Source: JAFGVL01 sp963663245 (GTDB lineage: Bacteria; Bacteroidota; Bacteroidia; Bacteroidales; Paludibacteraceae). Taken from it: a stretch of DNA of 64,000 nucleotides. The first letter of the stretch is position 1. Each line of letters opens with the position of its first letter. Positions 43,207 through 51,773 of this stretch are shown here, piece after piece. The notes beneath the pieces were generated by a model. The model searched no databases, had not been told where the DNA came from, and saw nothing but the letters and a program-made list of their open reading frames with translations. The DNA lies in the NCBI GenBank assembly GCA_963663245.1, contig OY760143.1, forward strand, positions 62,001 to 126,000, written 5' to 3'. A program made the position numbers and the translations under genes.

Positions 43207-43352
43207 CGGTAACAAACGCTATAGCACATGCGCCACAGCCTTCGGGCAGCGTGTTGTGCAGTGTGTGTTTCGGCTGACACCTTCGGTGTCACATCGTCCG
43301 ACAATCATCCTCACGGCTGATGTCACACGATGCCATAGCGCAACCGTTAGGG
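43207..43352 (+). other. attC26 (class L)
   Basis: R'' CGGTAAC 43207-43213, R' GTTAGGG 43346-43352, L boxes CGCTAT/ATAGCG, a compensated variant of the usual class L pair. GGCGGTAAC pairs with GTTACCGCC opening C26. Confidence 0.9.
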
Positions 43353-43386
43353 GCAATTTTAGAATAAATGTTTTAATGATAAAAGA

Positions 43387-44382
43387 ATGAGAAAAATACT
43401 AATCATATTATGTTTTACTATTTTCTTATTTGGGAATATATATTCTCAAAAACATCTCGTTTCAAAACATAAAAAAATCATTGAGAAATGTGACTCAATT
43501 TTCACAAAAAACAGGAGCTTACTGTCTTTAATTATTACGAAAAATGATTCCATTCAAATTGAAGTAGTAAACCCAAACTTCAATAATTACATTCAAATTG
43601 AAGAGAAAAATTTAAGGACAAAAACAACTAGAGGTTTTCGGTATTATAAAACCAGCAAATCAATAAAAGAAGAATATATACTAAAAGAAGATGGAACATA
43701 CAAAGGTGATATAAAAGTGTACGATACATATGGTAATTATATATACAAATGGAACCAACAACTTGGAACTTGGTCTCCAAAAGACATAATAAACTATCCT
43801 AATTACAATAATCAAAGTGTAATAAAAAGAATTGCTGATAGTATAGTTGTTTCGCAATATGGAAAGAAGTTCTTCGATGAAAATATTTTCTGGAACATGG
43901 AAAGGTCTTCATTGTACTATACTAAAAATAATTATATCCCATGGGCAACCACAGATAAGATAGATAAAACATATTATTTATTCACATATGATATCAAATA
44001 CACTAACATTGACTTATTTAAAAACAAAATAAGACTTATTTTTGATTCCAACTTAAATCTAATAGAAAATGACAGTTTAGGATTTCGTTCATGTGAAGGG
44101 ATAAAATTCTCTAAAGACATAAAGTCAAAAATAAAACAATATAAAATAACATCAAATGAGGCTATTAAAATAGCTATTTCTAAAGGGTACAATTTAGAGG
44201 CATGTGATAGCCTTGGATTTGATTTTAATTGGAACCCAAGAAAAAAGAAATATGTATTAGAATTTCACACAAGATGCATAAACGTTGACAAACAAAATGA
44301 AAGCTATGATTATAGGGAAGTCTTCATTTTTGACCCATTTACAGGCTCGTTTATTGAGCAAAAAGAAGTTTCAGAGAATTAA
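43387..44382 (+). CDS. C27: hypothetical secreted protein
   Basis: 331 aa. MRKILIILCFTIFLFGNIYSQ is a signal peptide. The mature part has PepSY-like features near the end (ITSNEAIKIAISKGYNLEACDSLGFDFNWNPRKKKYVLEFHTR ... VFIFDPFTGSFIEQK). The C32 protein ends with the same layout (TKALEIAKDSIL ... EVDAVTGSILDRR), so the two may be related. Function unknown. Confidence 0.62.
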   Translation: MRKILIILCFTIFLFGNIYSQKHLVSKHKKIIEKCDSIFTKNRSLLSLIITKNDSIQIEVVNPNFNNYIQIEEKNLRTKTTRGFRYYKTSKSIKEEYILKEDGTYKGDIKVYDTYGNYIYKWNQQLGTWSPKDIINYPNYNNQSVIKRIADSIVVSQYGKKFFDENIFWNMERSSLYYTKNNYIPWATTDKIDKTYYLFTYDIKYTNIDLFKNKIRLIFDSNLNLIENDSLGFRSCEGIKFSKDIKSKIKQYKITSNEAIKIAISKGYNLEACDSLGFDFNWNPRKKKYVLEFHTRCINVDKQNESYDYREVFIFDPFTGSFIEQKEVSEN

Positions 44383-44390
44383 AAAACAGC

Positions 44391-44490
44391 CCCTAACAAG
44401 CGGTATCGCACATGGGGCTAGCGGGCTGACCTCGTTTGACGTCGCCTTTCAGGTCGACGCCCCACGATGCCATACCGCCAAACGTTAGCG
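44391..44490 (+). other. attC27 (class S)
   Basis: R'' CCCTAAC 44391-44397, R' GTTAGCG 44484-44490, L boxes GCGGTAT/ATACCGC. GCCCCTAAC pairs with GTTAGGGGC opening C27. Confidence 0.9.
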
Positions 44491-44532
44491 TTCATGCAAA
44501 AAAAGACACTACCATTTGAAAAACACAAAAAA

Positions 44533-44922
44533 ATGAATGAATTAGAGAGAGTTATAAAAAGTATGAATTTCGATTTCTTTGGGAAAGGAGAACATAAAAT
44601 TGATATAGATTCGTTTCTTAAAAAGGAAGATTCTGTACTATTAGATGTCAGGTCAATTGAAGAAACATCAACAGTAAAGTTAGTTCTCAAGAATTACTTA
44701 CCTGTTCATGAAATACCTTTCTGCGAACTTCCAAATGAATTAAACCAATTACCAGCAGATAAATTTATTGGTATATTTTGTTCAAGCGGAGTTAGAAGTG
44801 CTATTGCGTTTGCTTATTTGAAAAGTAAGGGTTTTGCTAATGTGAGAATGATTGAGGGAGGTTATATGCAATTCATGGAAGCAGTAATGCCTGGAAAAGT
44901 GTTTAAGCATCTAAAAAAATAA
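44533..44922 (+). CDS. C28: rhodanese-like protein (cytoplasmic)
   Basis: 129 aa from MNELERV at 44533; an in-frame ATG at 44494, 10 bp inside the cassette, is the alternative and adds 13 residues. Rhodanese fold with VLLDVRSIEE and the active loop IFCSSGVRSAIAF, catalytic Cys present. It transfers sulfane sulfur. First of three sulfur-related genes in cassette C28. Confidence 0.85.
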   Translation: MNELERVIKSMNFDFFGKGEHKIDIDSFLKKEDSVLLDVRSIEETSTVKLVLKNYLPVHEIPFCELPNELNQLPADKFIGIFCSSGVRSAIAFAYLKSKGFANVRMIEGGYMQFMEAVMPGKVFKHLKK

Positions 44923-44925
44923 ATT

Positions 44926-45705
44926 GTGAACATTTGGATTTTAGCAACTATAATCTTTGTCATCGCAATTGTTATGACAATGACTGGACGTGGAGGAGGT
45001 AATTTTTATGTTTTGGCATTAGTATTCTCTGGCATAACAATGCATGAAGCAGCGACAACCGGTCAATTCGTATTGATATGTTCATCGTTTACTGCAACAA
45101 TTTTTTTCTGGAAAAAAAAGGTTGTTGATTGGAAACTTGTTTTTTTAATAGGAAGTTTAACACTTGTTTCTGCTTTTTTGGGAGGGTATTTTTCCGATAG
45201 ATTTGGAGGAAATCTAATGAAAATTATTTTTGCTATATTTATTTTCTTAGCATCGGTTTTAATGCTTAAACCTATTAAAAAAAAACCGAAATTAAGTAAT
45301 CGTTATAGAATTAGATTGAGTTCGGGAACTATAGTATATCATATTAATCTTTACATTTTTATCCCCTTTGTTTTGGTTACCGGTTTTGTGTCGGGAATGG
45401 TTGGAATTTCTGGTGGGTCATTTTTAGTCCCACTTATGGTATTAGCAATTGGTGTTCCCATGCACATTGCAGTTGCAACATCTACTTCTTTGGTTTTAAT
45501 TACTGCAACTGCTGGTTTTTTAGGACATTTAACTACTGGTCATTTTAATCTTGAAATGGCTATGATTTTAGCGATTGTTGCTCTGATAGGGAGTTTGATA
45601 GGTACACGATTAACACTAAAAGCAAACCCTAAAGTATTGAAAATTATTTTTGCAGTAACTTCAATGATAGCTGCTTTTATTATGATATATAAAATAATTT
45701 ATTAA
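44926..45705 (+). CDS. C28: TauE/SafE-family sulfite exporter
   Basis: 259 aa, start codon GTG, 3 bp after the rhodanese stop. Eight or so membrane helices with the two TauE repeats: TGRGGGNFYVLALVFSG and SGMVGISGGSFLVPLMV. Anion permease for sulfite or other sulfur compounds. Flanked by rhodaneses on both sides, which supports a sulfur role. Confidence 0.87.
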   Translation: MNIWILATIIFVIAIVMTMTGRGGGNFYVLALVFSGITMHEAATTGQFVLICSSFTATIFFWKKKVVDWKLVFLIGSLTLVSAFLGGYFSDRFGGNLMKIIFAIFIFLASVLMLKPIKKKPKLSNRYRIRLSSGTIVYHINLYIFIPFVLVTGFVSGMVGISGGSFLVPLMVLAIGVPMHIAVATSTSLVLITATAGFLGHLTTGHFNLEMAMILAIVALIGSLIGTRLTLKANPKVLKIIFAVTSMIAAFIMIYKIIY

Positions 45706-45709
45706 AGTT

Positions 45710-46132
45710 ATGAATAGATTTATATCCTATAGAAAATCTTTCTTTTTCGTATTTATTTTTTCTTTTCAGTTTATAAATGCACAGGATATTGACACTGTAA
45801 AGTCTGATTATGTTTATTCGGTACTTTCTTTAAATAATTTTAATGAAACGATTATTGATGGCAGAGACAGTACTATGTTTTATTCTGGGCACATAAAAAA
45901 TGCTGTGTTTATTGATGCTTTCAGCCAAGATTTAAATAAATCGTTACAGAAGTATTTAACCGAAGATACCTTGATTATATATTGCACAAATAATAGACGT
46001 TCAGAGATTATTATTGAAAACCTAAAATTACTTAATTATAAGGGATTAATAATCTACATGCAAGATGGATTAAATGGTTGGAAAAAAAACGAATTTGATA
46101 TTATAATACCGTTAAATAATATGAAAAAATAG
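45710..46132 (+). CDS. C28: exported rhodanese-like protein
   Basis: 140 aa. N-terminal signal peptide (SFFFVFIFSFQFINAQ), then a rhodanese domain with TIIDGRDSTMFYSGHIKNAVFID and active loop YCTNNRRSEII. It would act in the periplasm, paired with the cytoplasmic rhodanese at 44533 and the exporter between them. Confidence 0.82.
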   Translation: MNRFISYRKSFFFVFIFSFQFINAQDIDTVKSDYVYSVLSLNNFNETIIDGRDSTMFYSGHIKNAVFIDAFSQDLNKSLQKYLTEDTLIIYCTNNRRSEIIIENLKLLNYKGLIIYMQDGLNGWKKNEFDIIIPLNNMKK

Positions 46133-46143
46133 AATGCACGAAA

Positions 46144-46274
46144 CGCTAACACGCGGTATAGTTAATTGCCGATGCAGTGGGTATTCGGGCGGCATAGCTC
46201 GTATCAAAAGTCGTTGAAACTTGACTGGAACATGCTTCGAAATCGGCAACTAACCATACCGCCATCCGTTAGCG
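46144..46274 (+). other. attC28 (class M)
   Basis: R'' CGCTAAC 46144-46150, R' GTTAGCG 46268-46274, L boxes GCGGTAT/ATACCGC; body close to attC11. AACGCTAAC pairs with GTTAGCGTT opening C28. Confidence 0.9.
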
Positions 46275-46315
46275 GTAATTTTGAAAACCATATACAAACC
46301 CTTAAACTCTAAAAC

Positions 46316-47059
46316 ATGAAACAACTAATTCTAATTACAATTGCAACAATCTTTACAACTACCCTTTTGGGACAGTATCAAATAGAAACATGCAACTTTA
46401 TTGTTAAAGATGGCAAATACATTAAATCTGAGTTTATGAATATAAGTAATTGTAGCATAGAGAAATTTGACTCAGATAGTTTACTCATAGAAAGGCCAAG
46501 CAACATAATCCCTTCTAATGGTGCGAAAACAACATACGAATACAATGATAAAAAACAGATAATTGCTGAACATCATTTCAATACAGAAGGAGAAGTAACG
46601 AGCACTAGTACATATGAATATTGGAAGGGATTAATTACAAACATTGAAAAAAGTAGTAGGACGAACGAAGACGGTATTTCAATAGACCATAGGGAAGAAT
46701 ATGGTTATAACTTAAAAACTGGGGAATTAATAATAAAGATATGGTCAACTAATATATCTGGAATAGAATATATCTTCAATTACAAAACTACCTACGAAGG
46801 AAAACTAAAGAAAGTAGTTGAACATCGTAACAATTTTGGAAGAGATGCTGGCACTGTGATAACATATTACGATGAAGATGGTCTAGAAATAAAAAAAATC
46901 ACAATATCAGGTGAAGATTTATTGAAAAGCAAACCAACAGGTGTAAAATCAGAAATTAAATTTGAATATGAGTTTGATGAAAATGGTTTTTGGACAAAAA
47001 AGAAATCGTATGAAAATGGAGTTTTAATTGGTGAACAGAGAAGAACAATAATTAAATAA
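46316..47059 (+). CDS. C29: secreted protein with YD-like repeats
   Basis: 247 aa. MKQLILITIATIFTTTLLGQ is a signal peptide. The mature part has repeats of the form TYEYNDKKQIIAEHHFNTEGEVTS, ITYYDEDGLEIKKIT and FEYEFDENGFWTKKKSYENG, similar to RHS/YD or toxin-antidote YwqK-like repeats. Function unknown. Single gene of C29. Confidence 0.65.
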   Translation: MKQLILITIATIFTTTLLGQYQIETCNFIVKDGKYIKSEFMNISNCSIEKFDSDSLLIERPSNIIPSNGAKTTYEYNDKKQIIAEHHFNTEGEVTSTSTYEYWKGLITNIEKSSRTNEDGISIDHREEYGYNLKTGELIIKIWSTNISGIEYIFNYKTTYEGKLKKVVEHRNNFGRDAGTVITYYDEDGLEIKKITISGEDLLKSKPTGVKSEIKFEYEFDENGFWTKKKSYENGVLIGEQRRTIIK

Positions 47060-47067
47060 AAAACTAC

Positions 47068-47214
47068 CGCTAACAACCGCTATAGCACATGCACCACAGC
47101 CTTCGGGCAGTTTGTTGTGCATAGTATTCATCGGAGGACACCTTCGGTGTCTGCATCGCCTGACATCATCCTCACGGCTGACGTCACACGATGCCATAGC
47201 GGCAACCGTTAGCG
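47068..47214 (+). other. attC29 (class L)
   Basis: R'' CGCTAAC 47068-47074, R' GTTAGCG 47208-47214, L boxes CCGCTAT/ATAGCGG. TACCGCTAAC pairs with GTTAGCGGTA opening C29. Confidence 0.9.
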
Positions 47215-47253
47215 GTTATTGTAAAGAAACCTACAGCATAAAAATTGACAAAT

Positions 47254-48480
47254 ATGAAAATTGAATATACGTCAAATGGAAGTCTTCAAGAAATTGAATT
47301 CGATGAAAATAATCCTAAAGAGATTATTGAAAAAACAGCGACTATAAGACAATCTTTGCTTTCAAAGTATTTAGCGTCTGATAATTTAAACTTCCTGATA
47401 AGTAATGGTTGTTCAATTTGTGCAGATTCAAGAGCAATAAACGAAAGCGGTGAAGATGCAGATTACAAAACTATTCTGAATGAATTTTCTTTTCTTATCG
47501 GAGATTATCCAGAATTGCAGGAAAAAATTAATTCGTTTTCTTCGGAAAGACCTGAAGTAGCGTTGGACAAGTTATTTGAGATAAAGGCAATCATCGAGAA
47601 AATATATGAGGATGGTGATTCTTTAGCTGAAATATTGGGTTTAATCGAGAAAGTTAAAGAAGCATTTCTAAAAGAATATGTTCTAACGATTGATTACTCC
47701 AAAAATGATACTCACAAATTGTTCTTAAAAAAGATTACATCAAGAGATTCTAAACTTGATAAACCAAATTTCTTCACACTCAATTATGATTTATTACTTG
47801 AAAAATCAGCAGAACAATTAGGCTTATATGTTAACAATGGTTTTTGGGGTTTTTATGACAGGTTCTTTATGCCTTCAACATATCAAATAGATATTCATTT
47901 ACAAAATTCGGAAGGAGGAAAAAGAATTCGAAATGGGATTCGTTTATTCAAACTACATGGTTCGTTATCATGGAATTCCGACAATTCAAAACCACCATAT
48001 GGAATTGCAGAAAAACAAATTATTCTTGGAGACGACAATAAAATTGAATACGATAGCGTAGCTTCTGATTTAATTATTTATCCAATACAGAGTAAGAAGA
48101 AACATTCCTTAGACTTACCGTATAGTGAAATATTCAGGCAACTTGTCGAAAAGATTAATAATCGGAATTCTGTTTTAATAGTAATTGGATACAGCTTTTT
48201 GGATGAACATGTTAATGATATAATTACGAATTCACTTGCCAATCCCGATTTCAATCTATTAGTTTTTAGTTATGAAAAGCCAGATGAAGCAAAAAGTGAT
48301 TTTTTAAAAGAACTTTATAAATCCAGTCAAAGCGATAAAAGAATATCTGTACTACACGGTAGTAAATTTGGTGACTTTGAGTTTATAACTAAATACTTGA
48401 TGCCGTATTCTGACGATAAAGACCCTAAAGATACTTTTTATAAAACATTCTTAGAACTTCAAAAACTTACTGCAAAATGA
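47254..48480 (+). CDS. C30: SIR2-like NADase of a SIR2-HerA defence system
   Basis: 408 aa from the ATG at 47254. SIR2-fold markers in order: NFLISNGCSICA (nucleotide loop), FFTLNYDLLLE, IRLFKLHGSLSWN and LIVIGYSFLDEHVNDII. Proteins with this domain next to HerA degrade NAD+ on phage infection and cause abortive infection (known SIR2-HerA systems). The stop overlaps the HerA start (ATGA). Confidence 0.88.
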   Translation: MKIEYTSNGSLQEIEFDENNPKEIIEKTATIRQSLLSKYLASDNLNFLISNGCSICADSRAINESGEDADYKTILNEFSFLIGDYPELQEKINSFSSERPEVALDKLFEIKAIIEKIYEDGDSLAEILGLIEKVKEAFLKEYVLTIDYSKNDTHKLFLKKITSRDSKLDKPNFFTLNYDLLLEKSAEQLGLYVNNGFWGFYDRFFMPSTYQIDIHLQNSEGGKRIRNGIRLFKLHGSLSWNSDNSKPPYGIAEKQIILGDDNKIEYDSVASDLIIYPIQSKKKHSLDLPYSEIFRQLVEKINNRNSVLIVIGYSFLDEHVNDIITNSLANPDFNLLVFSYEKPDEAKSDFLKELYKSSQSDKRISVLHGSKFGDFEFITKYLMPYSDDKDPKDTFYKTFLELQKLTAK

Positions 48481-49988
48481 TTGATAATCAGTTTAAAATA
48501 GGTAAGATAGTAAGAATTGAAGGTATAAGAGTTTCGATTGCAATTGACAATGACATTCAAGTCAATAAAATTGAATTAAATTCCATTATTAAGGATTATT
48601 CACTTTCAATACAAAAGTATGTTTACACTTTCTTACCTAATCAAAAAAGAATTATCGGTAGAATAACAAAAGTGTACGAACGTTCTTTCGAGAGTGAAGA
48701 TTTATTTAAAAATCACAATTCAAATTACGTTGCGGAAGCTACGCTTACTGCTATCTATGATGACTATCAAAATAAGCTTGACAAAGGGATTAATACCTTC
48801 CCTATAATTGATAGTGAAATATTTGTATTAACTCAGGATTTGTATAAGTGTTTTTATAGACCCAATAGTGAATATAATTTGGAAATTGGGAATAGTTTTG
48901 TCGATGAAAACCTACCAATATATGCAAATCCAGATGTTTTACTTGGAAAACACTTAGGCATTTTTGGCAATACAGGTACAGGTAAAAGTTGTACTGTTGC
49001 GTCTGTAATTCAAGGATTAAAAAGAAGGCTTTTAGATAAGGACTTACATAACATAGAAGTAAAGCCTAAGATTATCATTTTTGATGCTAACGATGAATAT
49101 AGAGAAGCCTTTGCTAAAGAGGGGGAATTCGATGTTAACTATATAGCTAAAGAGAACTTAAAATTACCTCATTATCATTTGAGTATCTCCGAATACATCA
49201 AACTTTTTGGAGCAAGTCAAGGTGTTCAAGCTCCAGTTTTAAAAGAAGCGATTACAAAATTAAAAGCAGCTAATGAAGAATTTTCAATTTCGGAAATACC
49301 TGACGCTATAGTTGAAATTGTTGTTGAAAAGAGCAATGGGAATAATTTTAGTTATGGCCAATGGTACGGTTGGTGTTCTACAATGTTGAATAGAGTTCAG
49401 CAGATTATCGATGATAATTCCCTTAGCAATATAATCGATTCTGATTCTAATACAATCGATGAAATTATTGCTTCCGATAAAGAAATTACAATCATTCAAG
49501 CTGATTTTGATAGAAGTGAACTTGATATAGTAATGTTTCTATTTAGCAAGTTGATATATAAACACAGTTTGCAAAAAGTTGACAATTTAATCTTGGTGTT
49601 TGAAGAAGCTCACAGATATATTAATGAAGATGAATCAATTGACTATAAACTGGGAAACTTTTATATAGAAAGACTTGCAAGAGAAGGTCGTAAATTTGGA
49701 ATCGGTTTAGTAATTTCAAGCCAAAGACCTTCAGAATTATCAAGAACAGTGCTCTCTCAATGCAATTCATACATAATTCATCGAATAACAAATCGAAATG
49801 ACCTTGATTTCATTTCCAAAACTTTATCAGCTGACAATTTTGATTTACTTAAAATAATTCCAGGACTGGAACGACAGTATGCAGTTTTGAACGGTGAAGG
49901 ATTTGCTTTTGCTGATATTGTAAAAATAGCAACGGCTGAACCAACGCCAGACAGTAAAGACCCTGAAGTTATAAATGACTGGATATAA
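48477..49988 (+). CDS. herA: C30: HerA-type ATPase of a SIR2-HerA defence system
   Basis: 503 aa. N-terminal barrel (HAS domain) region, Walker A GIFGNTGTGKS near residue 164, Walker B LILVFEEAHRYI near 376, and the HerA/DUF87 C-terminal block GLVISSQRPSELSRTVLSQCN. Forms hexamers with SIR2 partners in known systems. Overlaps the SIR2 gene by 4 bp; both genes are complete, so the whole system is one cassette. Confidence 0.9.
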   Translation: MIDNQFKIGKIVRIEGIRVSIAIDNDIQVNKIELNSIIKDYSLSIQKYVYTFLPNQKRIIGRITKVYERSFESEDLFKNHNSNYVAEATLTAIYDDYQNKLDKGINTFPIIDSEIFVLTQDLYKCFYRPNSEYNLEIGNSFVDENLPIYANPDVLLGKHLGIFGNTGTGKSCTVASVIQGLKRRLLDKDLHNIEVKPKIIIFDANDEYREAFAKEGEFDVNYIAKENLKLPHYHLSISEYIKLFGASQGVQAPVLKEAITKLKAANEEFSISEIPDAIVEIVVEKSNGNNFSYGQWYGWCSTMLNRVQQIIDDNSLSNIIDSDSNTIDEIIASDKEITIIQADFDRSELDIVMFLFSKLIYKHSLQKVDNLILVFEEAHRYINEDESIDYKLGNFYIERLAREGRKFGIGLVISSQRPSELSRTVLSQCNSYIIHRITNRNDLDFISKTLSADNFDLLKIIPGLERQYAVLNGEGFAFADIVKIATAEPTPDSKDPEVINDWI

Positions 49989-49997
49989 ACAACAAAC

Positions 49998-50127
49998 CGC
50001 TAACAATGTATAAAAATAATAGCCGAGACAGTAGTAAAATCAAGGGTTGTAGCCCGCTTCAGCATTCTTGTAACTTGACAGGAAAGTGCCACGCAGTCGG
50101 CTACTATTCTTATACTCACCGTTAGCA
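49998..50127 (+). other. attC30 (class M)
   Basis: R'' CGCTAAC 49998-50004, R' GTTAGCA 50121-50127, L boxes GTATAA/TTATAC. AACCGCTAAC pairs with GTTAGCGGTT opening C30. Confidence 0.88.
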
Positions 50128-50166
50128 CCAATTTTAGAAAAGAACAGCCCTCTAAAAATATAAAAA

Positions 50167-50736
50167 ATGATAAAGAAAATTTCAAAAGCTATTATAATCG
50201 TAACATTAATTTCATTAGCTAGTTGTGCAACTCAAAGTACAAGTATAATTGTTGGCGGAGAATACAACGAGAAGAAAAATGAAACTGAATATTTTGTTAT
50301 TCCTTATGGTTCCACAAAAATTCCAGGAGAATGGACAAAAACTAATTATAACCAAATTAGCAGACAGCAATTCCTCACTAACAAAGACTCAATAAATCTA
50401 GCAATCGCTTTTGGAACAATTAATAAGTATGAATTTAATACAGATGGAAATCTAAAAGGATTTACATTTATAAAAGCATTTTATGAATGGGATTCAAAAT
50501 ATTTCGTAGAAACTCACGGACTAAAAAGACAAATTATTGAAGAAGATAGCCTTAATAATTATATGATTTTCAGGATTTTTGATGAAAAAAAGGAAAATGG
50601 ATTTAACACTATCTTTCTAATAGGAGAAAAAAATGGACACTTTAGCAATTTCTCCATTAATAGTACTAAAAAATGGACTGAAGAAGAAAAAATAAGATTT
50701 CTAAAAACAATATATTTACCAACAGAAGAAAAATAA
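50167..50736 (+). CDS. C31: hypothetical lipoprotein
   Basis: 189 aa. MIKKISKAIIIVTLISLASC gives a lipobox LASC with Cys at residue 20. The mature part (YGSTKIPGEWTKTNYNQISRQQFLTNKDSINLAIAFGTINKYEF ... STKKWTEEEKIRFLKTIY) is reminiscent of PsbP-like periplasmic proteins seen in C8. No firm family. Single gene of C31. Confidence 0.63.
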   Translation: MIKKISKAIIIVTLISLASCATQSTSIIVGGEYNEKKNETEYFVIPYGSTKIPGEWTKTNYNQISRQQFLTNKDSINLAIAFGTINKYEFNTDGNLKGFTFIKAFYEWDSKYFVETHGLKRQIIEEDSLNNYMIFRIFDEKKENGFNTIFLIGEKNGHFSNFSINSTKKWTEEEKIRFLKTIYLPTEEK

Positions 50737-50744
50737 AAAACAGG

Positions 50745-50892
50745 TGCTAACAACCGCTATCGCACATGCGCCACAGCCTACGGGCTGTTAGTTGTGCAAT
50801 ATGTGTTAGCGGCTGACACCTTCGGTGTCACATCGAGCGACAATCATCCTCACGGCTGATGTCACACGATGCCATAGCGGCAACCGTTGTGT
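50745..50892 (+). other. attC31 (class L)
   Basis: R'' TGCTAAC 50745-50751, R' GTTGTGT 50886-50892, L boxes CCGCTAT/ATAGCGG. GGTGCTAAC pairs with GTTAGCACC opening C31. Confidence 0.9.
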
Positions 50893-50926
50893 GCAATTAG
50901 GCAAGACGCCACGGAATACTAAAAAT

Positions 50927-51565
50927 ATGAAGAGGATATATTTTTTAATATTATTTCTGATTTTATTAAAACCAATATTCGGACAACAATTCGATACTGA
51001 TTTTATCATAAATCGAGCAGATAGTATACTGAAAAAAACGGTTGGAGACTCAATTTATAAATATTTCAAGTATGACACTGATTCATATTACGAATATGTA
51101 AATCGATTTGGAAAAACGAATTGGGAAACTCTTAATAAAAAGCCAAAGACTAAAGGGGATTTTGTAGAAGTGTCTGTTCGCTTTTATTTTGATTATCCAA
51201 ACCCAAAAGAAATAGGTGGAACCACTCATGTGAAATTTGATAAGAACTTGCTACTCCAAGATTCATTATATCTTGACTTTCTACCTGATTTTCTTAGGGA
51301 AAATAGAGAATGTGATTTTTTAGATTCAACTAAAGCACTTGAGATTGCAAAAGATTCTATATTAAAAAATGGATTGTATGACTTGACTGTTCATCTTCAT
51401 TATGACAGATTTAGAAAAAAATATGTTTACGTGTTTGATAATATTCTAAGTGAAGATTTAGATTTTGCTGGAAACAAAAATGGAGATGTGGAAATAGTCG
51501 AAGTTGATGCTGTAACAGGTTCAATTTTAGACCGAAGAATAAGCTGGTATGGACCAATATATTAA
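50927..51565 (+). CDS. C32: hypothetical secreted protein
   Basis: 212 aa from the ATG at 50927; the frame runs back through attC31 but that part is not coding. MKRIYFLILFLILLKPIFGQ is a signal peptide. The C-terminal part (DSTKALEIAKDSILKNGLYDLTVHLHYDRFRKKYVYVFDN ... VEVDAVTGSILDRRISWYG) has a PepSY-like layout as in the C27 protein. Function unknown. Confidence 0.63.
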   Translation: MKRIYFLILFLILLKPIFGQQFDTDFIINRADSILKKTVGDSIYKYFKYDTDSYYEYVNRFGKTNWETLNKKPKTKGDFVEVSVRFYFDYPNPKEIGGTTHVKFDKNLLLQDSLYLDFLPDFLRENRECDFLDSTKALEIAKDSILKNGLYDLTVHLHYDRFRKKYVYVFDNILSEDLDFAGNKNGDVEIVEVDAVTGSILDRRISWYGPIY

Positions 51566-51576
51566 TCAATAACTGC

Positions 51577-51705
51577 ACACAACACGCAATAAAAAACATA
51601 GGGCAGAAAGAGCTAAATTTGAACGACATAACATTTAATAAACGGTTCGGTCTTGATAGGTAGGAGCTTTGAAATGCCCTACGTTTCCTATTGCCACCGT
51701 TAGCT
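51577..51705 (+). other. attC32 (class M)
   Basis: R'' ACACAAC 51577-51583, R' GTTAGCT 51699-51705, L boxes GCAATA/TATTGC. GCACACAAC pairs with GTTGTGTGC opening C32. Last complete site of the array. Confidence 0.88.
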
Positions 51706-51773
51706 GCAATTATAGAAAATGTCTCGTCCTGAAATAGGTTGACAAAATTCAACTTAAAAAAGGAGGACAAAAA

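Noticed and set aside
2054..51705. CRISPR array or simple tandem repeats
   Set aside because: Repeat units are 95-148 bp, palindromic, of several classes, and spaced by genes; cores match cassette starts. That is attC, not CRISPR.
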